A DNA stretch of 64,000 nt from Neobacillus mesonae (GTDB lineage: Bacteria; Bacillota; Bacilli; Bacillales; Cytobacillaceae), in contig NZ_JAMBNQ010000015.1 in NCBI RefSeq assembly GCF_023715155.1, positions 41,688-105,687 on the forward strand. The letters are read 5' to 3'. Within the stretch, counting starts at the first letter, position 1; every line of letters starts with the position of its first letter. Positions 9,409 through 17,589 of this stretch are shown one piece after another. Both the position numbers and the translations under genes were made by a program. Under the pieces are notes generated by a model, which saw only the letters and a program-made list of their open reading frames with translations, made no database searches and had not been told where the DNA came from.

Positions 9409-9525
9409 CTACTGAAGTTTGCTTCCATATACTTTTAAATTAAAATAAACACCTGTAGAAAATAATACGAGAAATGTGATCATGCCTGCAATTGAAGTTG
9501 GAGCCATGAATTGCGATAGTTCCAT
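9409..9525 (-). CDS. Small single-span membrane peptide (38 aa), unknown function
   Basis: Reading frame MELSQFMAPTSIAGMITFLV... with one hydrophobic span (residues ~12-27) and a basic tail (NLKVYGSKLQ). A GGTGG site lies ~6 nt ahead of the ATG. It sits just upstream of ampS on the same strand. I do not recognise a family. Support comes from the ribosome site, the single-span design and the lack of any competing frame. Confidence 0.45.
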   Translation of the reverse strand: MELSQFMAPTSIAGMITFLVLFSTGVYFNLKVYGSKLQ

Positions 9526-9674
9526 GAATTCCACCGCCCAAAATATTAATTATTTCCATACTAATTATAATACGTAAAGACTTAATTGTGAACATTTTGG
9601 TACAACTTATTGACAAGATTTCGAACTTTTTTATTGTGGTGGGGATTTAGGAATTTTTTAATAGGAGGGGGGAA

Positions 9675-9782
9675 ATGGAAAAGTTGTTAGAGGGACCCGT
9701 GAAGGTGAAAATCATTTTTACACGTTCAAGAGGGGTTTATAGTACGCGTTATCAGGGAAAGGGACGGCATCCTGCGCTCTAA
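9675..9782 (+). CDS. Possible small ORF (35 aa) leading into repeat array 1
   Basis: ATG at 9675 follows a very strong site (AGGAGGGGGGAA). The frame reads MEKLLEGPVKVKIIFTRSR... and ends at a TAA inside the first repeat of array 1. It is basic and soluble, with no recognised family. It might mark a transcript that runs into the array. Coding potential is uncertain because the frame is short. Confidence 0.35.
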   Translation: MEKLLEGPVKVKIIFTRSRGVYSTRYQGKGRHPAL

Positions 9783-10632
9783 GAAAGGTTCATAGAGCGG
9801 GGAAGAAGGGAAAATCTAGAGAAACGCGCACTAAGAGGGAATCAAAGAGCGCGATAAAAGGGGAAAACTTAAATCCTGCGCTCTAAGCAAGGTTCATAGA
9901 GCGGGGAAGGAGGGGAAATCTAGAGAAACGCGCTCTAAGAGGGAATCAAAGAGCGCGATAAAAGGGGAAACCTAGAATCCTGCGCACTAAGAGAGGTTCA
10001 TAGAGCGGGGAAGAAGGGAAAATATAGAGAAACGCGCACTAAGAGGGAATCAAAGAGCGCGATAAAAGGGAAAACCTAGAATCCTGCGCACTAAGAGAGG
10101 TTCATAGAGCGGGGAAGGAGGGGAAATCTAGAGAAACGCGCTCTAAGAGGGAATCAAAGAGCGCGATAAAAGGGAAAACCTAGAATCCTGCGCACTAAGA
10201 GAGGTTCATAGAGCGGGGAAGGAGGGAAAATCTAGAGAATCGTGCTCTAAGAGGGAATCAAAGAGCGCGATAAAAGGGAAAAACTTAAATCCTGCGCTCT
10301 AAGAAAGGTTCATAGAGCGGGGAAGGAGGGAAAATCTAGAGAAATGCGCTCTAAGAGGGAATCAAAGAGCGCGATAAAAGGGAAAACCTAGAATCTTGCG
10401 CACTAAGAGAGGTTCATAGAGCGGGGAAGAAGGGAAAATATAGAGAAACGCGCTCTAAGAGGGAATCAAAGAGCGCGATAAAAGGGGAAACCTAGAATCC
10501 TGCGCTCTAAGAGAAGTTTATAGAGCGGGGAAGAAGGGAAAATATAGAGAAACGCGCTCTAAGAGGGAATTAAAGAGCGCGTTAAAAGGAGAAAACTAGA
10601 ATCCTTCGCTCTAAGAGAGGTTCATAGAGAGA
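9771..10632 (+). repeat. Tandem array 1: 104-bp higher-order repeat made of two 52-bp half-units
   Basis: The marker CCTGCG or its close variants starts at 9771, 9875, 9979, 10083, 10187, 10291, 10395, 10499 and 10603, an exactly constant 104-bp step over eight full copies. Each copy is two related 52-bp half-units. In one half, GCGCTCT and AGAGCGC are 7-bp inverted arms around a 13-nt loop (AAGAGGGAATCAA). The other half has GCGCTCT/AGAGCGG around AAGAAAGGTTCAT; in several copies GCGCACT breaks this arm. Spacers are purine-rich (GGGAAAA). Confidence 0.95.
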
Positions 10633-10725
10633 AGAGAAAGAATAATAAACACCATCCCGCGTTTTAAGAACAACCATTAGCGTATGGATGGAAGAAATAC
10701 CGGTAAATACAGATAAAGGAGATCA

Positions 10726-10881
10726 ATGATTGCATTAGAAGAAAAAACATGTGAGATGCAAATGGGGTCAAAGTGCATTTTAAATGGAAAAGAGGCAGTG
10801 AGGCGTAAATTCCTACGATTCTCCATATCTAAATGCGACATAGAATCTGGTCCGTACAGAAATGAGACCTTTTTTATATGA
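10726..10881 (+). CDS. Possible small ORF (51 aa) between the two arrays
   Basis: ATG 10726 follows AAAGGAGATCA, a good ribosome site. The frame begins MIALEEKTCEMQMGSKCILN and ends FFI before a TGA at 10879-10881, just before array 2. It has three Cys and many charged residues, with no signal peptide or membrane span. Its second half overlaps degenerate copies of the array 2 unit, so it may be repeat sequence that is open by chance. No family recognised. Confidence 0.3.
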   Translation: MIALEEKTCEMQMGSKCILNGKEAVRRKFLRFSISKCDIESGPYRNETFFI

Positions 10882-10883
10882 AA

Positions 10884-11168
10884 GTGCACTGGAGGCCCAA
10901 TCGCGTGCAGAAAGCCCGGTTTTTTCACCATCAAAGTGCACTAGAGCCCTGATCCAGTGCAGAAAGCCCGTGCCATTCCCCATTTAAGTGCACTGTAACG
11001 CCCGACGAGTGCGGAAAGCCAGGGTTATCCGCAGCCAAAGTGCACTGAAACCCCAAGCGAGTGCAGAAAGTCAGGTTCATCCCCGCGCAAGTGCACTGGA
11101 GCGCCAGTCGAATGCAGAAAGCCCGGTTCATCCCCCGCCAAAGTGCACTAGAACCCCAGTCCAGTGCA
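10884..11168 (+). repeat. Tandem array 2: 52-bp units with TGCACT/AGTGCA arms
   Basis: GTGCACT occurs at 10884, 10936, 10988, 11040, 11091 and 11143, giving steps of 52, 52, 52, 51 and 52. In most units TGCACT is followed 13 nt later by AGTGCA (or a close variant), a 6-bp inverted pair with a 13-nt loop. Spacers are C-rich (AAAGCCCGGTTCATCCC). At least one degenerate unit lies at about 10831-10860. The sequence is unrelated to array 1 but the dimensions are the same. Confidence 0.93.
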
Positions 11169-11253
11169 AATAACCTATGTCATCCCGCATCCATCCGCAC
11201 TCCGGCCCCCTGCAACCTTTCACACCCATTCCTATAAAAAAAACTCTATTAAT

Positions 11254-11287
11254 AAAAAAAGATAGGCACAAAACGCACCTATCTTCT
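11254..11287 (-). terminator. Terminator of topB
   Basis: Inverted repeat AAGATAGG / CCTATCTT; on the minus strand the second arm is followed by a long T run. It lies just past the topB stop codon. Confidence 0.8.
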
Positions 11288-11296
11288 AATGCAAGC

Positions 11297-13393
11297 TTAA
11301 TCCTTATCTTCCTTCAAAGCCTGTTTCAGCAGATCGCCGAGGCTTGTGCCGAAGTCATCTTTTTGGGTATATTTCTGTACTAATTTCCGTTCTTCCCGCT
11401 TGTTAACTGCTTTTTTCCGTTCCTCTGCCTTTTCAACGATGTTACAGCGGCGGCATTGGAAATAGTGGCCTGCTTTGCCCTCGTGGAATTCCATTTTTTT
11501 ATGGCATTGCGGACAGCGGCGGTTTGACAGTTTCGGATCTTTGCGGCGGCGATAAGAGCAGTCCAAATTCGAACAAACCAGAATTTTACCATCCTTAGTG
11601 TTCCGCTCTTTTAAGAACGAACCGCATTCCGGACATTTTGAGCCGGTTAAATTATGTGCCCGGTAGGACTTGTCACTTTTTTTAATTTCTGAAACCAGCT
11701 GCTCGGTCTGGCGGCGGATTTTTTGTAAAAAGACTTTAGGGTCTGCTTTCCCTTTGGAGATTCCCTCCAGTTCCTGTTCCCACTTAGCAGTCAATTTCGG
11801 GGATTTTAATTCGTCATTTACCAGTTCAATCAGCTGGGTGCCTTTTTTAGTCGGGTGGAAGCGGCCATTTTTCCGTTCAACCACTTCAGATTCAACCAGT
11901 TTTTCAATAATTTCCGCTCTGGTTGCTGGAGTGCCGAGACCGTATTTTTCCATTTGGGATAGCACATCAGCTTCAGAGTAACGGTGCGGCGGCTCCGTCC
12001 ATTTCTGATTCATTATTCCCTCTTTAACGGTATATTCCCGGCCTTGTGATAATTTTTGCAGACCGGAAGAAACTTCATCGGACGAATCTTCTTTCCCAAG
12101 CACCTTTTTAAAACCTAAATTAATCACATTTGTCTCTTTGGCTGAAAAGTTTTCTCCCTCTACCTTAAACGAGGCATGAATTGTTTCATATTCATAAGCT
12201 GGTAAAAATAATGCAAGAAATTGTCTCGCAATTAAATCATAGATTTTCTTTTCATCTGAATCAAGGTCACTTAAGTTTAAGCGCTGTTCTGTCGGAATAA
12301 TCGCGTGGTGATCGGTTACTTTTTCGTTATTAAAGACGCGGCGGGCCAATACCTTTCCGTTATTTGCTAAAAGCGGACGTACCTCTTCTTTATATCCGGA
12401 GGCCATGCCCTGGAGACGGTCCTTCATGGTACTCATCATATCCGTTGTTAAGTAACGGGAATCGGTCCTTGGGTAAGTTACTAATTTGTACTGCTCATAC
12501 AGCCGCTGCAGGACGTTTAATGTTTTTTTTGCAGAGAATCCGAAGCGCTTATTGGCATCTCTTTGTAATTCCGTTAAATCATAGGGCAGAGGCTGGGACT
12601 CTGATTTTTTCTTGCGGTCAATTCTTTCGAGAAGCGCTTTTTTACCATTGATTTTCGATACAATGCCTTCCGCAGCCGTTTGATCAAACAATCGTTTTTC
12701 ACCATTATGTTCCCAGTCAGCTGTCAGTGGTCCAATTTCCGCACGAATCGTCCAGTATTCTTTCGGCACAAATTTTTGAATCTGCTGCTCGCGCTCTAAG
12801 ACCATGGAAAGTGTTGGGGTTTGCACGCGGCCGGCTGATAAGGGATCTTTATATTTGGTTGTTAATGCCCGGGTGACATTGAGTCCGATTAACCAGTCTG
12901 CTTCGGCGCGGCAGACGGCAGAATGATAGAGATTATCAAATTGCTTGCCAGGTTTTAATTGCTTGAATCCATCTTTAATTGCCTTGTCGGTCTGTGATGA
13001 AATCCACAGCCGTTTTATTGGTCTCTTCCAGTGGAGTTTATCAAGAATCCAGCGGGCAACAAGCTCGCCTTCGCGTCCGGCATCGGTTGCAATGATACAT
13101 TCGTTGACATCTTTTCGCTTCGCCAATCCTTCAATGGCCCGAAACTGATGATTGGTTTGTTTGATTACCTTTAATCCCATTTTCTGCGGAATAATAGGCA
13201 GATCTTCTAAATTCCATGTTTTATATTTTGTATCATAGTGCTCCGGCATTTTGAGTTCAATAAGGTGGCCGAGTGCCCATGTAACAATATAGTGACTTCC
13301 TTCAATATAACTTTTATGTGTTTGCGTGCAGCCAAGAACGCGGGCTAGTTCACGTGCAACACTTGGTTTTTCAGCAAGTACAAGAGATTTCAT
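11297..13393 (-). CDS. topB: DNA topoisomerase III (type IA)
   Basis: ATG 13393 follows AAAGGAGTAATT and gives 698 residues starting MKSLVLAEKPSVAREL, the usual TopB N-terminus; an in-frame start 24 nt upstream is not needed. The Toprim domain shows the EKPS glutamate and TDAGREGE. The active-site tyrosine is in VTYPRTDSRYL at ~310-320. The C-terminal ~100 residues carry two zinc-ribbon-like Cys sets (CPECG...CSNLDC; CPQCH...CRRC) and a basic tail. It relaxes or decatenates DNA through single-strand passage. Confidence 0.95.
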   Translation of the reverse strand: MKSLVLAEKPSVARELARVLGCTQTHKSYIEGSHYIVTWALGHLIELKMPEHYDTKYKTWNLEDLPIIPQKMGLKVIKQTNHQFRAIEGLAKRKDVNECIIATDAGREGELVARWILDKLHWKRPIKRLWISSQTDKAIKDGFKQLKPGKQFDNLYHSAVCRAEADWLIGLNVTRALTTKYKDPLSAGRVQTPTLSMVLEREQQIQKFVPKEYWTIRAEIGPLTADWEHNGEKRLFDQTAAEGIVSKINGKKALLERIDRKKKSESQPLPYDLTELQRDANKRFGFSAKKTLNVLQRLYEQYKLVTYPRTDSRYLTTDMMSTMKDRLQGMASGYKEEVRPLLANNGKVLARRVFNNEKVTDHHAIIPTEQRLNLSDLDSDEKKIYDLIARQFLALFLPAYEYETIHASFKVEGENFSAKETNVINLGFKKVLGKEDSSDEVSSGLQKLSQGREYTVKEGIMNQKWTEPPHRYSEADVLSQMEKYGLGTPATRAEIIEKLVESEVVERKNGRFHPTKKGTQLIELVNDELKSPKLTAKWEQELEGISKGKADPKVFLQKIRRQTEQLVSEIKKSDKSYRAHNLTGSKCPECGSFLKERNTKDGKILVCSNLDCSYRRRKDPKLSNRRCPQCHKKMEFHEGKAGHYFQCRRCNIVEKAEERKKAVNKREERKLVQKYTQKDDFGTSLGDLLKQALKEDKD

Positions 13394-13498
13394 AATTACT
13401 CCTTTCACAGGTCTCATTTCAAACCTTTCTATAGTATAGCTTAAAAAAGTGCCTTTTTGTAATAACGAGCCCTTTTCCTTTCGATTCTGAAAACTCTA

Positions 13499-13528
13499 TT
13501 GACACCTTAGCTTTTCCACACATACAAT
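13499..13528 (+). promoter_or_regulatory. Predicted sigma-A promoter of the hutH leader
   Basis: TTGACA at 13499-13504, 18-nt spacer, TACAAT at 13523-13528. It is divergent from topB, about 160 bp ahead of hutH, and would transcribe the leader ORF and terminator before hutH. Confidence 0.6.
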
Positions 13529-13560
13529 CATAAATAACAGAATGAAAATGAGGGATGAGA

Positions 13561-13626
13561 ATGATACATCCAATTGAAAATGCAATTTTTCCAAATGACC
13601 CATATAGAGGCTGGATTCAAATCTAA
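13561..13626 (+). CDS. Possible leader peptide (21 aa) upstream of hutH
   Basis: ATG 13561 follows GAGGGATGAG. The frame MIHPIENAIFPNDPYRGWIQ ends at a TAA that lies in the loop of the terminator hairpin at 13607-13647. A short ORF whose end overlaps a terminator stem is the layout of a translation-linked attenuator. It has one His only, so no histidine-run attenuation is evident. It may also be chance. Confidence 0.3.
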   Translation: MIHPIENAIFPNDPYRGWIQI

Positions 13627-13655
13627 TGAGATTCCGAATCCAGCCTCTTTCTTTA
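13607..13655 (+). terminator. Strong hairpin terminator in the hutH leader (possible attenuator)
   Basis: A perfect 12-bp stem GAGGCTGGATTC (13607-13618) / GAATCCAGCCTC (13636-13647) with a 17-nt loop and a T-rich tail. It lies downstream of the predicted promoter and upstream of hutH, so transcription must pass it to reach hutH. In B. subtilis HutP controls a terminator between hutP and hutH; no hutP gene is seen here. Confidence 0.75.
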
Positions 13656-13686
13656 TTTTACTACAGTGGTAGAGGAGTGGGATTGA

Positions 13687-15192
13687 ATGGTTATGTTAAC
13701 AGGGCATAGCCTGACACTAAAAGATCTAAAAGAAGTATTATTCCGGGGGCAGAAGGTTCATGCATCCGAGGAAAGTATGAAGGCCGCTGCCAAAAGCCGT
13801 GAAGCCGTGGAAAAAATAGTTGCTGAGGGACGAAATGTTTATGGAATTACTACAGGGTTTGGGAAATTTAGTGATGTTTTAATAGATAAGGGAGATGTAC
13901 AGGAACTGCAGTTGAATTTAATCCGCTCGCATGCCTGCGGAGTGGGGGAACCGTTTCCTAAGACTGTTGCAAAAGCAATGATGCTGCTCCGGGCCAATGC
14001 ACTTTTAAAAGGCTATTCAGGAATCCGGCCAAAGGTTATTGAGATGCTGCTTAGACTGGTAAATCTAGATATTATCCCAGTGATTCCGCAGCAAGGATCA
14101 CTTGGTGCAAGCGGAGATCTGGCTCCGTTATCACATCTCGCATTAGTGTTAATTGGGGAAGGAGAGGTTTTTTATAAGGGTAATCGGATGGAAGCTCTCA
14201 AAGTATTAAAGCAGGAGGGGCTTCGGCCAATCACATTAGAGGCAAAAGAAGGGCTAGCTCTGATTAACGGCACTCAGGCGATGACGGCGATGGGGGTGGT
14301 CGGCTATTTAGAGGCAGAGCAGCTGGCTTTTGAAAGTGAACTGATTGCATCGATGACGATAGAAGGGCTGCGCGGCATTATTGATGCTTTTGCAGAAAAA
14401 ATCCAGATTGCAAGAGGTTTCAAACAGCAGATTGATACGGCAGCTAGAATACGCAGTTATCTTTGTGATAGTTTATTAACGACAAAGCAAGGGGAGCAAA
14501 GGGTTCAGGATGCTTATTCACTTCGCTGCATTCCACAGGTTCATGGGGCCTCTTGGCAGGTTCTTGATTATGTCAAAGAAAAACTGGAGATTGAAATCAA
14601 TGCGGCAACAGATAATCCCTTAATTTTTGATGAAGGAAAAATGGTTATATCGGGTGGAAACTTTCATGGACAGCCCATTGCGTTTGCAATGGACTTCATG
14701 AAACTGGCTGTGGCTGAACTTGCCAATATTTCAGAAAGACGGATTGAAAGACTTGTAAATCCGCAGCTGAATGATTTGCCGCCATTTTTAAGTCCAGAGC
14801 CTGGTTTACAGTCCGGGGCGATGATTATGCAATATGCGGCCGCATCATTGGTATCCGAAAATAAAACGCTGGCACATCCAGCAAGTGTTGATTCCATTCC
14901 ATCCTCGGCCAATCAGGAAGATCATGTGAGCATGGGCACTATTGCCGCAAGACATGCCTATCAGATTATCCAAAATACGAGGGCGGTACTGGCAATTGAA
15001 TTGATTTGTGCGATGCAGGCAGTGGAATACCGGGGCATTGATAAAATGGCCTCTCTGACAAAAACATTTTTTAAAAAAGGGCGCGAACAGGTTTCCTCGA
15101 TTCAAAAAGACCGGGTTTTTTCAAATGATATTAAAAATTTAGCTGAATGGCTGAAAAATATCGAGTTCTGCCACATCATAAAAAAGGCGTGA
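13687..15192 (+). CDS. hutH: Histidine ammonia-lyase
   Basis: The product has 501 residues, the usual HutH size. The Ala-Ser-Gly triad that cyclises to the MIO cofactor is at residues 141-143 in [14 protein letters not shown]. Other family blocks are [12 protein letters not shown] near the N-terminus and [14 protein letters not shown] in the middle. It converts histidine to urocanate and ammonia, the first step of histidine degradation. Ribosome site AGGAG sits 9 nt ahead of ATG 13687. No other hut genes are in the window. The last codons form part of the terminator stem. Confidence 0.97.
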   Translation: MVMLTGHSLTLKDLKEVLFRGQKVHASEESMKAAAKSREAVEKIVAEGRNVYGITTGFGKFSDVLIDKGDVQELQLNLIRSHACGVGEPFPKTVAKAMMLLRANALLKGYSGIRPKVIEMLLRLVNLDIIPVIPQQGSLGASGDLAPLSHLALVLIGEGEVFYKGNRMEALKVLKQEGLRPITLEAKEGLALINGTQAMTAMGVVGYLEAEQLAFESELIASMTIEGLRGIIDAFAEKIQIARGFKQQIDTAARIRSYLCDSLLTTKQGEQRVQDAYSLRCIPQVHGASWQVLDYVKEKLEIEINAATDNPLIFDEGKMVISGGNFHGQPIAFAMDFMKLAVAELANISERRIERLVNPQLNDLPPFLSPEPGLQSGAMIMQYAAASLVSENKTLAHPASVDSIPSSANQEDHVSMGTIAARHAYQIIQNTRAVLAIELICAMQAVEYRGIDKMASLTKTFFKKGREQVSSIQKDRVFSNDIKNLAEWLKNIEFCHIIKKA

Positions 15193-15207
15193 ATCCTCAC
15201 GCCTTAT
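15184..15207. terminator. Bidirectional terminator overlapping the end of hutH
   Basis: 9-bp stem AAGGCGTGA / TCACGCCTT with 4-nt loop ATCC. The first arm contains the hutH stop codon. It also serves the minus-strand gene ending at 15207. Confidence 0.8.
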
Positions 15208-15410
15208 TAGTCATTTTGTTTTGGAAGCACTCGCGCCGTATCGCCTCGAGTTTCCTCTTCTTCGGTTCTGTTTTTAAAAGCTTCCCTGGTTACTAAAAAT
15301 TCCTCGTCACCTAATTCTTCTTTTGAAGTTTTTGCGGCAGCGAAACTGCTATTTGGCAAGTTTCCTGGATGTCTTTTATTTTTATGGTTAAAATGTTCTC
15401 CACGACCCAT
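15207..15410 (-). CDS. Small hydrophilic protein (67 aa), unknown
   Basis: Start chosen at ATG 15410, which follows AAAGGAGTGTGGAAA; the longer frame to 15470 lacks a ribosome site. The product begins MGRGEHFNHKNKRHPGNLPN and is rich in Lys, Arg, Glu and Asn, without membrane spans. It resembles the small charged proteins that Bacillus packs into spores or makes late in growth, but I do not recognise a specific family. It converges on hutH. Confidence 0.65.
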   Translation of the reverse strand: MGRGEHFNHKNKRHPGNLPNSSFAAAKTSKEELGDEEFLVTREAFKNRTEEEETRGDTARVLPKQND

Positions 15411-15551
15411 TTTCCACACTCCTTTCGGTTTCATCAGTAGCATTCCCGAAAGCAGTGAAATCATTACCAAAAAATTTTGATAGTTACACTACCTGCCACT
15501 GTGCCCATTTTGTTATAATTGTCATAATGGTTCAATAGGAGGGCTTGAGAC

Positions 15552-15926
15552 ATGGATATGTTTCAGATAATCTCAGAAGAACGAATTAAAAAGGCATACG
15601 AAAACGGAGAGTTTGATCATCTGCCTGGCTATGGTAGACCATTAAAACTGGAGGATTTATCAGGCATACCGGAAGAATTGCGTATGGCTTATAAATTATT
15701 GAAAAATGCAGGTTATTCCCAGGAAGAAGGCCAAATACGTCAAGAATTAATGACGATTGAAGATTTGATAAAGAAATGTGACGATAGCGAAGAACGCGCA
15801 GGTCTGCAGAAAAGGCTGAACGAAAAACTTCTTCGCTTTAATCAGATGATGTCAAAACGAGGAAAAACAACAAACTCGTCCCTGTTTAAAAATTACGAGG
15901 TGAAGATACAAACGAAGCTGAAATAG
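15552..15926 (+). CDS. DUF1992 (DnaJ homologue C28-like) domain protein
   Basis: The 124-residue product starts MDMFQIISEERIKKAYENGEF and continues DHLPGYGRPLKLEDL, the conserved core of DUF1992 (also called DnaJ-homologue subfamily C member 28 domain). The remainder is a charged helical region (KKCDDSEERAGLQKRLNEKL). Function is not established. Ribosome site AGGAGGG precedes ATG 15552. It is a single-gene unit with a terminator directly after it. Confidence 0.85.
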   Translation: MDMFQIISEERIKKAYENGEFDHLPGYGRPLKLEDLSGIPEELRMAYKLLKNAGYSQEEGQIRQELMTIEDLIKKCDDSEERAGLQKRLNEKLLRFNQMMSKRGKTTNSSLFKNYEVKIQTKLK

Positions 15927-15999
15927 AAAAAAAGCTGTGCGAAACGAGTGTTTTAAAAAAGTTGATTTCACTCTTCGCCAGCTTTTTCTTCTTTTTTTG
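15927..15999 (+). terminator. Terminator after the DUF1992 gene
   Basis: Imperfect stem AAAAAGCTG-CGAA-GAGTG (15929-15950) / CACTCTTCGCCAGCTTTTT (15969-15987) with T-rich tail. Its 3' arm overlaps the end of the small minus-strand ORF 15968-16087. Confidence 0.65.
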
Positions 16000-16087
16000 A
16001 AGGTTTACACATTTTGTCAAGAATGAAACCAGCAAATGCGATAAAGGCGATAGGAATCGAAAAATTTAATACATGAAGAATCGTCAT
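15968..16087 (-). CDS. Small single-span membrane peptide (39 aa)
   Basis: Reading frame MTILHVLNFSIPIAFIAFAG, then FILDKMCKPSKKEEKAGEE. One hydrophobic helix spans about residues 4-24, followed by a Lys/Glu-rich cytoplasmic tail. The site GGTGGTGAG lies ~6 nt ahead of ATG 16087. The N-out/charged-tail design resembles small membrane subunits or regulators, but no family is recognised. Confidence 0.5.
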   Translation of the reverse strand: MTILHVLNFSIPIAFIAFAGFILDKMCKPSKKEEKAGEE

Positions 16088-16238
16088 TTTACTCACCACC
16101 ATTTAAATGAAAATTATAAATTTTAGAAAATTATCTCTTGTTATCATTATATGTTATATTTCACAATTTAGACAAAAAATTATGTCATAATACATCCAAA
16201 AAAATTTTTTACCATGTTTTAAAGGAGGAGGGCCTGCG

Positions 16239-17339
16239 ATGATGAGTCATCAAGAAAGGTTGATATTAAATTTAATCGAATCTAATCCATCAATTTCAAA
16301 GCAGGCAATGGCTAAAAAAACGGGTTTATCTCTTCATGAGGTAAATGAAACGATTGATTCTCTCATTCAAACTGGAAAGATTGATAAACGTAAATGTAAA
16401 GCGCCAGAGGAGAGAACAATTCTCTGCATTGGCGGTGCAAATGTGGATCAAAAAATTCAAGTGCTAAAAAATCTAACATTTGAGACTTCCAATCCAGCAG
16501 TCAGCAAAAAATCCAGAGGTGGCGTTGCCCGAAATGTAGCGGAAAATCTGGGGAGACTTGGTTTTAACTCTTCACTTCTGTCTTACATTGGCGATGATGC
16601 TGAAGGTAAATGGCTGCTGCAAAATAGCAAGAACTATGTGAATACAGCTCCAACAAAGGTGATTCACGGAAAAACAACGGGAAGCTATACGGCAGTACTC
16701 GACCGCGATGGACAAATGCTTCTCGCTCTTTCCGATATGGAAATTTATGATGCGGTTGAGGAAGATTTTATTAAAGTAAACTGGAATTACCTTCGAAATG
16801 CTGACATAGTGCTGCTTGATACTAATTTTCCAAGAAATATTATTGAACAGCTGATCACCTCCTGCAGGGAGCATAAAATTCCGCTTTGTGTTGCAACCGT
16901 TTCCGCATTTAAAGCTGAGAAACTTCCTGAATCTTTAGAAGGTGTGACATGGCTGATTGCCAATCATATAGAAGCAGAGGCCTTATCGAAAATGAAAATT
17001 CAGACGGAAGGTGATTTCTTTCGGGCGGCCGAAATCATATTACATATGGGTGCTGACAATGTTGTTATTACAAGAGGAAATTTAGGGTTAATCTTCTTTA
17101 CAAAAGACGGGGAAGCAGGTGCTCTGATTGCCCCGGATATTTCAGTTACGGACGTTACAGGAGCTGGAGACTCATTGATAGCAGGAATTCTATTTGGATA
17201 TTTAAAAGGGTTGAGTATAGAAGATGCATGTAAAGTTGGTGTTTCCTGTTCATTAATTACGATACAATCAAATGAAACAGTGAGCACTGAGTTAAGTCCT
17301 CAGAAATTAATAGGTGCTTTTCAAAAATACTTTAGATAA
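16239..17339 (+). CDS. PfkB-family sugar/nucleoside kinase with N-terminal winged helix (pseudouridine kinase-like)
   Basis: The 366-residue product joins an N-terminal ~60-residue helix-turn-helix (LILNLIESNPSISKQAMAKK) to a ribokinase/PfkB domain. The kinase part shows CIGGANVD at its start, GGVARNVAENLGRLG, and the catalytic DVTGAGDSLIAG motif near residue 305. This fusion is common among PfkB kinases annotated as pseudouridine kinase; the substrate is uncertain. Site AAGGAGGAGG precedes ATG 16239 (ATG 16242 is also possible). Confidence 0.8.
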   Translation: MMSHQERLILNLIESNPSISKQAMAKKTGLSLHEVNETIDSLIQTGKIDKRKCKAPEERTILCIGGANVDQKIQVLKNLTFETSNPAVSKKSRGGVARNVAENLGRLGFNSSLLSYIGDDAEGKWLLQNSKNYVNTAPTKVIHGKTTGSYTAVLDRDGQMLLALSDMEIYDAVEEDFIKVNWNYLRNADIVLLDTNFPRNIIEQLITSCREHKIPLCVATVSAFKAEKLPESLEGVTWLIANHIEAEALSKMKIQTEGDFFRAAEIILHMGADNVVITRGNLGLIFFTKDGEAGALIAPDISVTDVTGAGDSLIAGILFGYLKGLSIEDACKVGVSCSLITIQSNETVSTELSPQKLIGAFQKYFR

Positions 17340-17465
17340 TTTAAATAAAACATGGGAATAAGAGGGGTTCACAGGGGAACTTTCTCTTTTTTTTATATAG
17401 AAATGAAGCATTGTGTAGAATTTTAGCAGATATTGGGAGAAAATGTAGTTTAAAAATAAAAAGTA

Positions 17466-17474
17466 ATTGACAAA
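17466..17474 (-). promoter_or_regulatory. Candidate Spo0A box upstream of the sinI riboswitch
   Basis: On the minus strand TTTGTCAAT differs at one position from the 0A-box TTTGTCRAA. A TATAAT-like -10 follows about 30 bp downstream (near 17503). Spo0A is known to activate sinI in B. subtilis. A single short site is weak evidence. Confidence 0.35.
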
Positions 17475-17589
17475 ATCTAACACTTAGATAAAAAAGGACT
17501 AGATATAATGAACATATTAATAAAGAGATAAGAAATTAGTCCTAAAGAATGATTATTAAGTTGCGGTACTTAAGATGTAATCAAAACAG

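Larger units (their letters stand above)
9526..11253. other. Gene-poor 1.7-kb interval carrying two tandem-repeat arrays
   Basis: No conventional gene is visible. The stretch holds a possible 35-codon ORF (9675-9782), array 1 (9771-10632), a possible 51-codon ORF (10726-10881), array 2 (10884-11168) and the topB terminator. A possible sigma-A-like promoter lies near 9609-9636 (TTGACA, 16 nt, TATTGT). Longer frames across the arrays are by-products of the repeats. Confidence 0.8.

Noticed and set aside
9771..11168. CRISPR array
   Set aside because: The whole unit repeats, spacers are not unique, units are tandem without variable inserts, and no cas genes are near.
10677..11173. Protein-coding frames of 61-85 codons across array 2 on both strands
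   Set aside because: They follow from the lack of stops in a repeated 52-bp unit; no ribosome sites and no recognisable protein features.
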